Positions 16,998 to 25,067 of a DNA stretch of 64,000 nt are shown one piece after another. The notes under the pieces were generated by a model. The model was not told the origin of the DNA. It ran no database searches and saw only the letters and a program-made list of their open reading frames with translations. Location: positions 24,945 to 88,944 of the forward strand of contig JAFEBU010000014.1 of the NCBI GenBank assembly GCA_018242505.1, in the 5' to 3' direction. The translations under genes were made by a program, and so were the position numbers. Source of the stretch: Pseudomonadota bacterium (GTDB lineage: Bacteria; Pseudomonadota; Alphaproteobacteria; Reyranellales; Reyranellaceae). Position 1 is the stretch's first letter; each line of letters starts with the position of its first letter.

Positions 16998-17884
16998 GTG
17001 GCACAGAAGCTCCTCGTCTATCAATCGCTGTGGGCGATGGAGCGGCGGCGGCCGGATGGGCTCGAATGGTCGCTCAAGGAAAAACTTACGATGATCCGCG
17101 ATGCCGGCTTCGACGGTGCCGGCGTGCGTTTCTTCGATCGCGACTACGTGAAGGAGGTCACCGGTTTTCTGCGTGCCCATGGCATGAGCTGGCAGGCGCA
17201 ATGCTATCCGCAGACCGTCGATGACCTGAAGCCGATTATCGAGCACGTCCAGGAATTTGGGGCTGACCATATCAATCTGCAGCCGGACGTCCGCCCGTAT
17301 CGGGTCGAGGAGTGCATTCCCTATATCGAAGGCTGGCTGCGGCTTGCGGAGGATGCGGGTATTGCGATGCATATCGAGACGCATCGCAACCGCATGACGA
17401 CCGATCTCATCTTCATGCTGCATCTTCTCGACCATTTTCCCGATCTGCGCCTCACCGGCGACCTCTCGCACTATTTGCTGGGGCGCGAGTTCGCTTGGCC
17501 TATCAGCTGATGAAGCGGGTGATCGACAATTGCTGGGGTTTCCATGGGCGTGTCGCCAGCCGAGAGCAGATTCAGGTCCAGATCAGCTTCCCCACCCATA
17601 GGGACTGGGTCGACCTGTTCATGGGCTGGTGGGAGTACGGCTTCCGCTCCTGGCGTCGACGCGCGCCGCAAGACGGGATTCTCACGTTCCTGTGCGAACT
17701 CGGGCCGCCGGAATATGCGATGACGGATGCGCGGGGCTACGAGCTATCCGACCGCTGGGTGGAAGCAAACATGATGAAGGATATGGTTCGCAATCTCTGG
17801 CAGCGCGTGGCTGGCGAGACGCACGAGATTGCAGCGGGGCATCATGCGCGAGTCGGGTTGGCGTTGGGCGAAAGCCGCAGCTAA
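16998..17884 (+). pseudogene. Sugar phosphate isomerase/epimerase (TIM barrel), frameshifted near 17495-17510
   Basis: The first frame starts at GTG 16998 and runs to TGA at 17508-17510, giving 170 residues that resemble xylose-isomerase-like TIM-barrel proteins (AGFDGAGVRFFDRDYV, AMHIETHRNRMTTDLIF, LRLTGDLSHYLLGREFAWP). The sequence continues in another frame from about 17495 with AYQLMKRVIDNCWGFHGRVA, VQISFPTHRDWVDLFMGWWE and CELGPPEYA to TAA at 17882-17884. Together they make a normal protein of about 295 residues. The join around the two tyrosine/glutamine codons suggests a small deletion whose length is not a multiple of three. It may be a true mutation or a sequencing error. It follows the dioxygenase by 18 bases and is probably under the same LacI-type control. 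Confidence 0.82.
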
Positions 17885-18081
17885 CCCTTCGCTGCAGCAT
17901 CCGCAAAGACAGCCTTCGCTGCCGCCCGAACTGTCGGCGATGCCTGGCCAATGCGCGCCAGCGCAGGCGATTGTCGATACATTTCCAGGGTACGCTTGAC
18001 TTCGCCGGGACGCTCCCCGGAGCATTCGTGACTTGCCGCGCTCTTCCAGAAGAGAAAAGGATGGGCGGCGTCTCCTCGGAA
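17881..18081 (-). pseudogene. Possible 3' remnant of an unidentified gene
   Basis: On the minus strand an open frame of 66 codons runs from a TGA at 18082-18084 to a TAG at 17881-17883 without a plausible start. It reads like the end of a real protein: HPFLFWKSAASHECSGERPG, then EVKRTLEMYRQSPALARIGQ, then ASPTVRAAAKAVFADAAAKG. The amphipathic, alanine-rich close is unlike the arginine/serine-rich shadows in the other frames here. I do not recognise the family. The other frames of this 200-base gap hold nothing convincing. It lies beside the frameshifted isomerase, so local gene decay is plausible. Confidence 0.4.
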
Positions 18082-18085
18082 TCAC

Positions 18086-18571
18086 ATGACGATCCGCTAT
18101 CTCGATCTCCGCGACTGTCGCGACCAGGCCGATGGTGTCGCCGGGCGCGTTTGGGCGGCTTTCTGGCGGTACAAGGGAACACCACTTTCCACGATTCGCG
18201 CCGGACTCGAGCTTTTTCTCAGACCTGAAAGCCGTATTCCCTTTGTCGTCGTCGCTGAAAGCGATGGCACACTTTGTGGCAATGCTTTGGTCATAGACAA
18301 TGACGAGGCGTCAAGGCCCGACCTGACGCCGTGGATTGCTGCCCTTTGGGTCGACGAGCCTTTCCGTCGTCGCGGTATCGCCGCTGCACTGATGGATGAG
18401 GCAGCTCGCCGGGTTCGCTCCCTGGGCATCGACAGGCTATATCTCGTGTCACGGCCTACCCTGCGAGATTTCTATGTCGGATTGGGCTGGAAGGTGCTCG
18501 AAGACAATGTAGGCGCGCATCGGCTGACGCTTTACGTGAAGGAACTCGGCGCGGTACCTTTGCAACCCTGA
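18086..18571 (+). CDS. GNAT-family N-acetyltransferase
   Basis: This 161-residue single-domain protein has the acetyl-CoA-binding core: IAALWVDEPFRRRGIAAALM gives the strand and the R/QxxGxG/A pyrophosphate loop (RRRGIA), followed by DEAARRVRSLGIDRLYL and LRDFYVGLGWKVLED, the usual last strand and helix. The acceptor is unknown. No clear ribosome site precedes the ATG at 18086. The gene ends 13 bases before an acyl-CoA dehydrogenase gene and may share its transcript. Confidence 0.85.
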   Translation: MTIRYLDLRDCRDQADGVAGRVWAAFWRYKGTPLSTIRAGLELFLRPESRIPFVVVAESDGTLCGNALVIDNDEASRPDLTPWIAALWVDEPFRRRGIAAALMDEAARRVRSLGIDRLYLVSRPTLRDFYVGLGWKVLEDNVGAHRLTLYVKELGAVPLQP

Positions 18572-18584
18572 AGGAGTTGCCCCG

Positions 18585-19796
18585 ATGGACCTGACGTTCG
18601 GCAAGGAAGAACTGGCTTTCCAACAGGAAGTCCGCGACTGGCTCAAGGAAAACCTGACGCCCGAGATCGTGGGTGAAATCAAGGTCGGGCGGAATGCCTA
18701 CATGTCGAAGGAGCGGCTGATCGACTGGCAGAAGCGACTGGCGAAAAAGGGCTGGCTTTGCACCGGATGGCCCAAGGAGTTCGGCGGACCGGGCTTCACC
18801 ACGACGCAGAAGTACATCTTCGAGATGGAGATGGCGCGGGCCGGCGCGCCGGGCACTTCGCCGTTCGGTCCCAAGATGTGCGCGCCCGTGATCATGAAAT
18901 ACGGCTCTCCGGAGCAGAAGGCGCAGCATTTGCCGCCGATGCTCAATTCGGACCTGATCTGGTGCCAGGGCTATTCCGAGCCGGGTTCCGGTTCGGATCT
19001 CGCTTCGCTGCGCACGAGAGCCGTGCGCGAAGGCGACCACTACATCGTGAACGGCCAGAAGACCTGGACGACGCTCGCCCAGACCGCCGACTGGATTTTC
19101 TGTCTCGTGCGCACTTCGACCGAAGGCAAGCCGCAGGAGGGGATCTCCTTCCTGCTGATCGACATGAAAACGCCGGGCATTTCGGTCGAGCCGATCATCA
19201 CCGCCGACGGCAACCGCGCCGGCACGCAGGAAGTGAATTCGGTCTTCTTCACCGACGTCAAGGTGCCGGTCGAAAACCGAGTCGGCGAAGAGAACAAGGG
19301 CTGGACCTACGCCAAGTACCTGCTCGAGTTCGAACGTGGCGGCAATCCCTACAGTCCGCGCCTGAGATCGGCCTACGAGCGGTTGGTGCGCATCGCCAGG
19401 TCGATGCCACAGGGTAACGATTCGATTCTCGCCGACACCGCCTGGCGCGAGAAGCTCGCCCGTATGGACATAGAAATCTCCGGGCTCGAGATGTTCGAGC
19501 AGGAGTTCTATTCACGCCTCGCGTCGGGCCAGAATCCGGGGCCATTGTCCTCGATGATCAAACTGCGCGGCACCGAAGTGATGCAGCAGGTGCAGGAATA
19601 CTGTGTCGAGGCGGCGGGCTGGTATTCGATGCCGTTCCCCGAACAGCGCGCCTGGAACGCCAATGTCGAGCCGATCGGTCCGGAGGGCGCCGACGTGCTG
19701 GCGCCACGCTATTTCAATGGCCGCAAGATGACGATCTATGGCGGTTCATCGGAGGTGCAGCGCGGGATCATGTCGAAAGTGATGTTGGGCCTGTAG
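18585..19796 (+). CDS. Acyl-CoA dehydrogenase (first of a tandem pair)
   Basis: This 403-residue FAD enzyme oxidises the alpha-beta bond of an acyl-CoA. Seen: the N-terminal helical domain, WCQGYSEPGSGSDLASLRTR (FAD/substrate loop) near residues 127-146, WTTLAQTADWIFCLVRTSTE, VPVENRVGEENKGWTYAKYL, and the C-terminal MTIYGGSSEVQRGIMSKVML, which binds the flavin. Ribosome site GAAGGAG. Its neighbour at 19901-21115 is a close paralogue, with one 80-base tract almost identical at DNA level. A short inverted-repeat element lies between the two. Substrate unknown; the context with an aldo/keto reductase suggests an unusual or branched acid rather than core beta-oxidation. Confidence 0.93.
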   Translation: MDLTFGKEELAFQQEVRDWLKENLTPEIVGEIKVGRNAYMSKERLIDWQKRLAKKGWLCTGWPKEFGGPGFTTTQKYIFEMEMARAGAPGTSPFGPKMCAPVIMKYGSPEQKAQHLPPMLNSDLIWCQGYSEPGSGSDLASLRTRAVREGDHYIVNGQKTWTTLAQTADWIFCLVRTSTEGKPQEGISFLLIDMKTPGISVEPIITADGNRAGTQEVNSVFFTDVKVPVENRVGEENKGWTYAKYLLEFERGGNPYSPRLRSAYERLVRIARSMPQGNDSILADTAWREKLARMDIEISGLEMFEQEFYSRLASGQNPGPLSSMIKLRGTEVMQQVQEYCVEAAGWYSMPFPEQRAWNANVEPIGPEGADVLAPRYFNGRKMTIYGGSSEVQRGIMSKVMLGL

Positions 19797-19798
19797 CG

Positions 19799-19890
19799 TT
19801 TGTCGCCCCGAGTGCAGCGAAGGACCTATGGAGTCGATCACCGCTTCCGGTGCCAGCGTGAGATCCTTCGCTTCGCTCAGGATGACAGGG
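19799..19890. repeat. REP/MITE-like inverted-repeat element
   Basis: The left end, TTGTCGCCCCGAGTGCAGCG continuing AAGGACCT (19800-19827), and the reverse complement of the right end, CTGTCATCCTGAGCGAAGCG continuing AAGGATCT (19862-19889), match at about 22 of 28 positions. The ends thus form a long imperfect inverted repeat. GTCATCCTGAGCGAAGCGAAGGATC-type sequences recur as short intergenic repeats in many bacterial genomes. The element fills almost the whole gap between two acyl-CoA dehydrogenase genes. Confidence 0.65.
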
Positions 19891-19900
19891 AAATAGAACG

Positions 19901-21115
19901 ATGGATCTCGCTTTCAACGCCGAAGAGCTCGCCTTCCAGAAGGAGATCCGCGACTGGATCGTGGCAAACATGCCGCCGGAAGTGGCGGAGGAGAGCCGCC
20001 GCAGCCGTTCGAGCCATGTCTCCAGGGAACGGCTGCTGCAATGGCAGAAGAAGCTCGCCGGCAAGGGCTGGCTCTGCCCCAACTGGCCCAAGGAGCATGG
20101 CGGACCGGGCTGGAGTTCGACGCAGAAATTCATCTTCGAGATGGAAATGGCGCGTGCCGATTCGCCCTATCTCTCGTCGTTCAGCATCAAGATGGTGGCA
20201 CCGGTCCTGATGAAGTACGGCAGCGCTGCGCAGCAGAAGCGCTTCCTGCCCAAGATCGCTGCGGCCGAGGAGTTGTGGTGCCAGGGCTACTCGGAGCCCG
20301 GCTCGGGCTCCGACCTCGCGAGCCTGCGCACACGGGCCGTGCGCGAGGGCGATCACTACATCGTCAACGGCCAGAAGATCTGGACCACCAACGCGCACTG
20401 GGCCGATTGGATCTTCTGCCTCGTGCGCACCTCGACCGAGGGCAAGCCGCAGGAGGGAATCTCCTTTCTGTTGATCGACATGAAGTCGCCCGGCATACGC
20501 ATCGACCCAATCTATTTGGTCGACGGCACGCGCACGCCGATGCGTCACGAGGTGAACCAAGTCTTCTTCACCGACGTCAAGGTGCCGGTCGAAAACCGCG
20601 TCGGCGAAGAGAACAAGGGCTGGACCTACGCCAAGTACCTTCTCGAATTCGAGCGCGGCGGGCAAGCGTTCGGTCCACGTCTGCGCAAAGCCTTCCGCCA
20701 TTTGCAGACGCTTTCGAAGACGCAACTCGATGCCGGTGAGCCGCTGGCGGCCAATCCGAACTGGCGCGAGAAGATGGCGGCGCTCGAAATGGAGATCGAT
20801 GCCGTCGAGATGAACGAGCTGATGTTCTATTCGAGTCTCAAGACCGGCGATGCGCCCGGCAACATGGGCTCGATCGTCAAGATGCGCGGCACCGAGGTTG
20901 GCCAGAAGGTGACGGAACTCGCGGTCGAGGCTGTGAGCTGGTACGGCGTGCCCTTCACCGAGCTGCGCAACTACGACAGCAACGTCGTGCCGGTGGGCGG
21001 CGACTATGTCGACGACGTGGCGCCGCGTTACTTCAACAACCGCAAGACCACCATCTACGGCGGTTCGTCGGAAGTACAGCGCAACGTGCTCGCCAAGGCA
21101 ATGCTGGGGCTCTGA
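19901..21115 (+). CDS. Acyl-CoA dehydrogenase (second of a tandem pair)
   Basis: This 404-residue paralogue of the preceding gene has the same landmarks: WCQGYSEPGSGSDLASLRTR, WTTNAHWADWIFCLVRTSTE, VPVENRVGEENKGWTYAKYL and TIYGGSSEVQRNVLAKAML. The middle domain is strongly conserved with its neighbour, while the helical parts differ (for example the SRRSRSSHVSRERLLQWQKK region). The pair may form a heteromeric enzyme or act on related substrates. The upstream 104 bases are taken up by an inverted-repeat element, so its promoter or read-through from the first gene is unclear. An aldo/keto reductase follows after 28 bases. Confidence 0.93.
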   Translation: MDLAFNAEELAFQKEIRDWIVANMPPEVAEESRRSRSSHVSRERLLQWQKKLAGKGWLCPNWPKEHGGPGWSSTQKFIFEMEMARADSPYLSSFSIKMVAPVLMKYGSAAQQKRFLPKIAAAEELWCQGYSEPGSGSDLASLRTRAVREGDHYIVNGQKIWTTNAHWADWIFCLVRTSTEGKPQEGISFLLIDMKSPGIRIDPIYLVDGTRTPMRHEVNQVFFTDVKVPVENRVGEENKGWTYAKYLLEFERGGQAFGPRLRKAFRHLQTLSKTQLDAGEPLAANPNWREKMAALEMEIDAVEMNELMFYSSLKTGDAPGNMGSIVKMRGTEVGQKVTELAVEAVSWYGVPFTELRNYDSNVVPVGGDYVDDVAPRYFNNRKTTIYGGSSEVQRNVLAKAMLGL

Positions 21116-21143
21116 TCGTCGAGCCAGGAAGGAAGAGCAAGTG

Positions 21144-22160
21144 ATGGAGTACCGCAATCTTGGCCGGGCGGGTGTAAAAGTCTCGGAGATTTGTCTCGGC
21201 ACCATGACCTTCGGCAACGGCGCCGATCAGGATGAGACCACGCGCATGGTGCACGCGGCCTTCGACGCGGGAGTCAATTTCTTCGATACCGCCAATGCCT
21301 ATGTCTGGGGAAAATCCGAAGCGATGCTCGGTGTTGCGCTCAAGGGCAAGCGCCACCAGGCAGTCGTCGCCTCCAAGGTCTTCAACCCGATGGGGCCGGG
21401 GCCGAACGACTCGGGCGGCTCGCGGTTGCACATCAAACAGGAGATCGAGGCCAGCCTGAAGCGGCTGCAGACTGACTACATCGATATCCACTATGTCCAC
21501 CATGTCGACCATCAGACGCCGATCGAGGAGACGCTGCGCGCGTTCGAGGATCTCGTGCGCGAAGGCAAGATTCTCTACACGGCCTGCTCCAATTTCGAGG
21601 CCTGGCGGCTGATCGATGCGCTCTGGGTTGCCCAGTCCAATGGTTGGGACAAGTTCGTCGCCTATCAGCCGCAATACAGCCTCGTCGTGCGCGATATCGA
21701 CGAAGAGATTGTCCCGGCTTGTCAGGCCAAGGGGTTGGGGGTTGTCGCCTGGTCGCCGCTTGCCTCGGGCTATCTCGCCGGCAAGTACACGCCGGGCAGC
21801 CTCAAGGTGCAAGGCACGCGCTCAGCCGAAGGCTGGGGCTTCCAGGGCCGATTCTTCGCGCCCAACCATGCCGAGATCCTGCAGACGCTGCTCGACACCG
21901 CCAAGGAGATCGGCCGCACGCCGGCGCAGACTGCGCTGCGCTGGGTGATGGATCAGCCCTTCATGACCAGCGCCATCGTGGGAGCTCGCAATGCAGACCA
22001 GCTCGCCGACACCTTGAAAGCTGGTGGATGGCGGCTCCCGCCGGAGGCGCTGGAGAAGCTCGATAGAGTCTCGGGCCGTCCGAACCGCTACCCGCGCGCC
22101 TTCGAGGATCCAATGCCCGGGCGCCGCGCCGCAGCGGTCAAGATGCCGGGGACGGCGTAG
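21144..22160 (+). CDS. Aldo/keto reductase
   Basis: This 338-residue NADPH-dependent oxidoreductase has the AKR TIM-barrel. MEYRNLGRAGVKVSEICLGT is the usual start; NFFDTANAYVWGKSEAMLG holds the catalytic Asp and Tyr (D and Y of FDTANAY); ASKVFNPMG carries the Lys; YIDIHYVHHVDHQTPIEE has the catalytic His. It fits the YajO/AKR11-13-like group. ATG 21144 is chosen with AGGAAGGAAG upstream; an in-frame GTG lies at 21141. It probably belongs to one unit with the two acyl-CoA dehydrogenases. Substrate unknown. Confidence 0.92.
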   Translation: MEYRNLGRAGVKVSEICLGTMTFGNGADQDETTRMVHAAFDAGVNFFDTANAYVWGKSEAMLGVALKGKRHQAVVASKVFNPMGPGPNDSGGSRLHIKQEIEASLKRLQTDYIDIHYVHHVDHQTPIEETLRAFEDLVREGKILYTACSNFEAWRLIDALWVAQSNGWDKFVAYQPQYSLVVRDIDEEIVPACQAKGLGVVAWSPLASGYLAGKYTPGSLKVQGTRSAEGWGFQGRFFAPNHAEILQTLLDTAKEIGRTPAQTALRWVMDQPFMTSAIVGARNADQLADTLKAGGWRLPPEALEKLDRVSGRPNRYPRAFEDPMPGRRAAAVKMPGTA

Positions 22161-22210
22161 TCTCCGCGCCTGCTCGGTCGCGAGCTTCGATGTCTCGTGG
22201 GCGGCCGTTA

Positions 22211-22227
22211 CGCGGGCGATGCCCGCG
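22211..22227 (+). terminator. GC-rich hairpin after the aldo/keto reductase gene
   Basis: CGCGGGC-GAT-GCCCGCG is a perfect 7-bp stem with a three-base loop, 50 bases after the reductase stop. No T-run follows, so it is at best a pause or processing stem rather than a classic intrinsic terminator. The rest of the 151-base gap shows nothing clear. Confidence 0.3.
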
Positions 22228-22311
22228 ATCGGTAATGTCATAGGCGGTGCCGTCCAGGCCACCCGGCCATCAAAATGCCAGGGATGCGGTAGACGTCAGA
22301 CCGGCAAAACC

Positions 22312-24171
22312 ATGAGCGACTCTCGATCCACCCCCAATCCGCGCACCTTAAAGGAGCGGTTCGGTGCGTTGAGGACGCTTCGGCCGTTCATCGCCATGGT
22401 CTGGCGAACGAGCCCCGGTCTCACGATCTGTCTGCTGCTGTTGAGGCTGGTGCGTGCCCTGGTGCCGATCGCAAGCCTTTATATCGCCAAGCTGATCATC
22501 GATGACGTGGTGAAGCTTGTGCAGCTGCCGGATCGTCCGGCGACACTGCAGGATTGGCTGCAAAGCGGGCTTCTGACCTATCTCGGCCTGTTGCTGTCGG
22601 TGGAGTTCGCGCTCGCGATCCTGTCGGATCTTTTGGCCCGCGTGGCGACGCTGGCCGACAGCCTTTTGTCGGAGCGCGTGACCAATGCTTCGAGCGTGTC
22701 GCTGATGGAACACGCGGCAACCCTCGACCTGGAAGATTTCGAGGATGCCGAGTTCCAGGACCAACTCGAGAGGGCGCGGCGACAGACCAGCGGCCGCCTG
22801 ACCTTGTTGACCCAACTCTTCGGGCAGGCGCAGCAGATCGTCACCGTGGCGAGTTTCATCGGTGGGCTGTTGATTTACGCACCCTGGTTGGTTGCCCTGC
22901 TGGTGGCGACACTTCTCCCGATGTTCCTGGGCGAGGCTCACTTCAATGCGCAGACCTACACGCTCGATTTCGGCCGCACGCCGGAACGGCGCGAGCTCGA
23001 CTATGTGCGCCAGACCGCCGCCAGCGTCGAGACCGCCAAGGAAGTGAAAATCTTCGGCCTCAACCGCTTCCTGATCGATCGCTACCTGACTCTGGCGAAC
23101 GCTTTCTACCTGGCCAACCGTCGGCTCGCGGTCCGGCGTGCAAGTTGGGGCAGTACTCTCTCGGCTATCGGCACGGTCGGCTACTACGTCGCCTACGCCT
23201 ATATCGTTTGGCACACCCTCACGGGCGAGTTTTCGATCGGCGACCTGACTTTCCTGTCGGGTTCATTCCTCCGGTTGCGGGGCCTGCTGGAAAATTTGCT
23301 GGTGACCTTCTCCTCGACTGCCGCCCAGGCGCTTTACCTCAACGACCTCTTCTCCTTCTTCGACACACAGCCGGAGATCCTGTCTCCGGCCCATCCACGG
23401 CCGTTCCCCAAGCCGATCCGCCACGGGTTCACTTTCGAGAATGTCGGCTTCATCTATCCGGGCAGCGAGCGTTGGGCCGTACGCAATCTGGGCTTTACGC
23501 TCGAAGCGGGTGAAGTTGTCGCCCTGGTCGGGGAGAACGGGGCGGGCAAGACCACCTTGGTGAAGCTGCTCACGCGGCTTTACGATCCCGACGAAGGCCG
23601 CATCCTGCTCGACGGCCACGATCTTCGCGAATACGACCTCGGCGATCTGCGCAGCAGCATGGGGGTCATCTTCCAGGATTTCGTACGCTACAACTTCACT
23701 GCCGGCGACAATATCGCCGCCGGCCGGATCGAAGCGCGCGACGACACAGCCCGAATCCGGCGGGCGGCGGAAAGCAGCCAGGCCGACCAGGTGATCTCGC
23801 GCCTGCCCGGCGGCTATGACCAACGCATCGGAAAGCGCTTCAAGAACGGCGTCGAATTGTCGGGCGGCGAATGGCAGAAGATCGCCATCGCGCGCGCCTA
23901 TATGCGTGAGGCGGAGGTGCTGATCCTCGACGAGCCGACGGCGGCCCTCGATGCGCGTGCCGAGTTCGAGGTGTTCCAGCGCTTCAAGGAGCTGAGCAAG
24001 GGCAAGACCGCGATCTTGATTTCGCATCGCTTTTCCAGCGTGCGCATGGCCGACCGCATCTTCGTGCTGGCCGGCGGCAGGATACAGGCTGTTGGCACGC
24101 ACGCGGAGCTGGTGGCCCAGCCGGGCCTTTATTCGGAGCTGTTCGAGCTGCAGGCCGCCGGATACCGGTGA
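22312..24171 (+). CDS. ABC exporter, fused permease and ATPase
   Basis: This 619-residue half-transporter has six transmembrane helices (about residues 25-310) followed by a nucleotide-binding domain (about 360-600). Walker A is GENGAGKTTLVKLL, the signature LSGGEWQKIAIARAYMREAE, Walker B VLILDEPTAALDARAE and the switch His is in ILISHRFSS. The order matches MsbA/multidrug-type exporters, which work as dimers in the inner membrane. ATG 22312 gives the N-terminus MSDSRSTPNPRTLKERFGAL; the frame is open further upstream but overlaps the reductase. No peptidase domain or substrate clue is present. It converges on the TauD-type gene with four bases between stops. Confidence 0.92.
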   Translation: MSDSRSTPNPRTLKERFGALRTLRPFIAMVWRTSPGLTICLLLLRLVRALVPIASLYIAKLIIDDVVKLVQLPDRPATLQDWLQSGLLTYLGLLLSVEFALAILSDLLARVATLADSLLSERVTNASSVSLMEHAATLDLEDFEDAEFQDQLERARRQTSGRLTLLTQLFGQAQQIVTVASFIGGLLIYAPWLVALLVATLLPMFLGEAHFNAQTYTLDFGRTPERRELDYVRQTAASVETAKEVKIFGLNRFLIDRYLTLANAFYLANRRLAVRRASWGSTLSAIGTVGYYVAYAYIVWHTLTGEFSIGDLTFLSGSFLRLRGLLENLLVTFSSTAAQALYLNDLFSFFDTQPEILSPAHPRPFPKPIRHGFTFENVGFIYPGSERWAVRNLGFTLEAGEVVALVGENGAGKTTLVKLLTRLYDPDEGRILLDGHDLREYDLGDLRSSMGVIFQDFVRYNFTAGDNIAAGRIEARDDTARIRRAAESSQADQVISRLPGGYDQRIGKRFKNGVELSGGEWQKIAIARAYMREAEVLILDEPTAALDARAEFEVFQRFKELSKGKTAILISHRFSSVRMADRIFVLAGGRIQAVGTHAELVAQPGLYSELFELQAAGYR

Positions 24172-24175
24172 CCTG

Positions 24176-25054
24176 CTATCCCGCGAGCACCGGCTCGCCG
24201 ACGATCTGCGTGCGGTGCATCAACCGCCGCTGAGATTCGTCGAAGGCATCGCGGCGATGCATGACGCAGCGATTGTCCCACATCACAAGATCGCCCACGC
24301 GCCATTTTTGCTGCCAGGCAAATTGCGCCTGTGTCGTGTGCGCCCAGAGCGCATCGAGCAGTGCCTCGCTCTCTTCGATCGACAGGCCATGGACATAGGC
24401 ACCGGGACGGCGGCCGAGGAACAGGGCCTTGCGCTTGCTGAGCGGATGCAGGCGGACGAGGGGATGCACGGCGCCGGGAGTTTGGCGCACGTCGAGCGTG
24501 CGCTGGAAGCCTTGGCGCAGTTCTCCGGCGGAATTCTTGCTGGCATCGTGGATGCAGGTTCGGCCTTCGATCGCGCGTTTGAGGTCGGCAGGCAGCGTCT
24601 CGTAGGCGAGATACATGTTGAGGAAGCCGGTGTTGCCGCCGTCGGGCGGCACTTCGAGGGCGTAGAGCAGGCTCGCGCGAGGCGGGATCGGATTGTAGGA
24701 CATGTCGGTATGCCAGACGAGCTCATAGCTGCCGAGACCACCCACGGCCTTGCCGTTCTTCTTGATGCTGGAGATCACGTTCACCCAGTCGGCGGCTTTC
24801 GGCGCCACGCCCGAGTTGGCGCCGTCGACATCGGCGCTGGCGATCGGCACGCGGTCGAGTTCGCCGAAGCGGGCGCTGAACGTCATCAGGGCGGCATCGT
24901 CGATCCGCTGCCCGCTGAAGCGCAACACAAGATGCTCGCTCCAGGCCGACATGATTTTCTGACAGACGGCATCCCCGACCGGCTGCGAGAGATCGACCCC
25001 GTGAACATCGGCACCCAACGGGCCTCCGGTCGGCTGGATCCAAATCTCGCTCAT
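24176..25054 (-). CDS. TauD/TfdA-family Fe(II)/2-oxoglutarate dioxygenase
   Basis: This 292-residue oxygenase has the HxD...H metal triad: H115 and D117 in YELVWHTDMSY and H266 in MWDNRCVMHRRDAFD, with the 2-oxoglutarate arginine likely in SQRRLMHRT. The N-terminal GPLGADVHGVDLSQPV is typical of TauD. Members release sulfite from taurine, cleave phenoxy herbicides or hydroxylate other substrates, so the reaction here cannot be named. It starts 13 bases downstream of the glutathionylspermidine-synthase-like gene and could be the last gene of that minus-strand operon. Confidence 0.92.
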   Translation of the reverse strand: MSEIWIQPTGGPLGADVHGVDLSQPVGDAVCQKIMSAWSEHLVLRFSGQRIDDAALMTFSARFGELDRVPIASADVDGANSGVAPKAADWVNVISSIKKNGKAVGGLGSYELVWHTDMSYNPIPPRASLLYALEVPPDGGNTGFLNMYLAYETLPADLKRAIEGRTCIHDASKNSAGELRQGFQRTLDVRQTPGAVHPLVRLHPLSKRKALFLGRRPGAYVHGLSIEESEALLDALWAHTTQAQFAWQQKWRVGDLVMWDNRCVMHRRDAFDESQRRLMHRTQIVGEPVLAG

Positions 25055-25067
25055 CGGATGCTCCCTC

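Noticed and set aside
16998..17884. Programmed ribosomal frameshift in the isomerase gene
   Set aside because: There is no slippery heptamer or homopolymer run near 17495-17510, and the family is not known to use frameshifting; mutation or sequence error is simpler.
22141..22292. The end of the aldo/keto reductase gene (22141-22162) resembles a stretch at 22271-22292
   Set aside because: About 17 of 22 bases match, but the match is short and does not extend, so a remnant of duplication is not supported.
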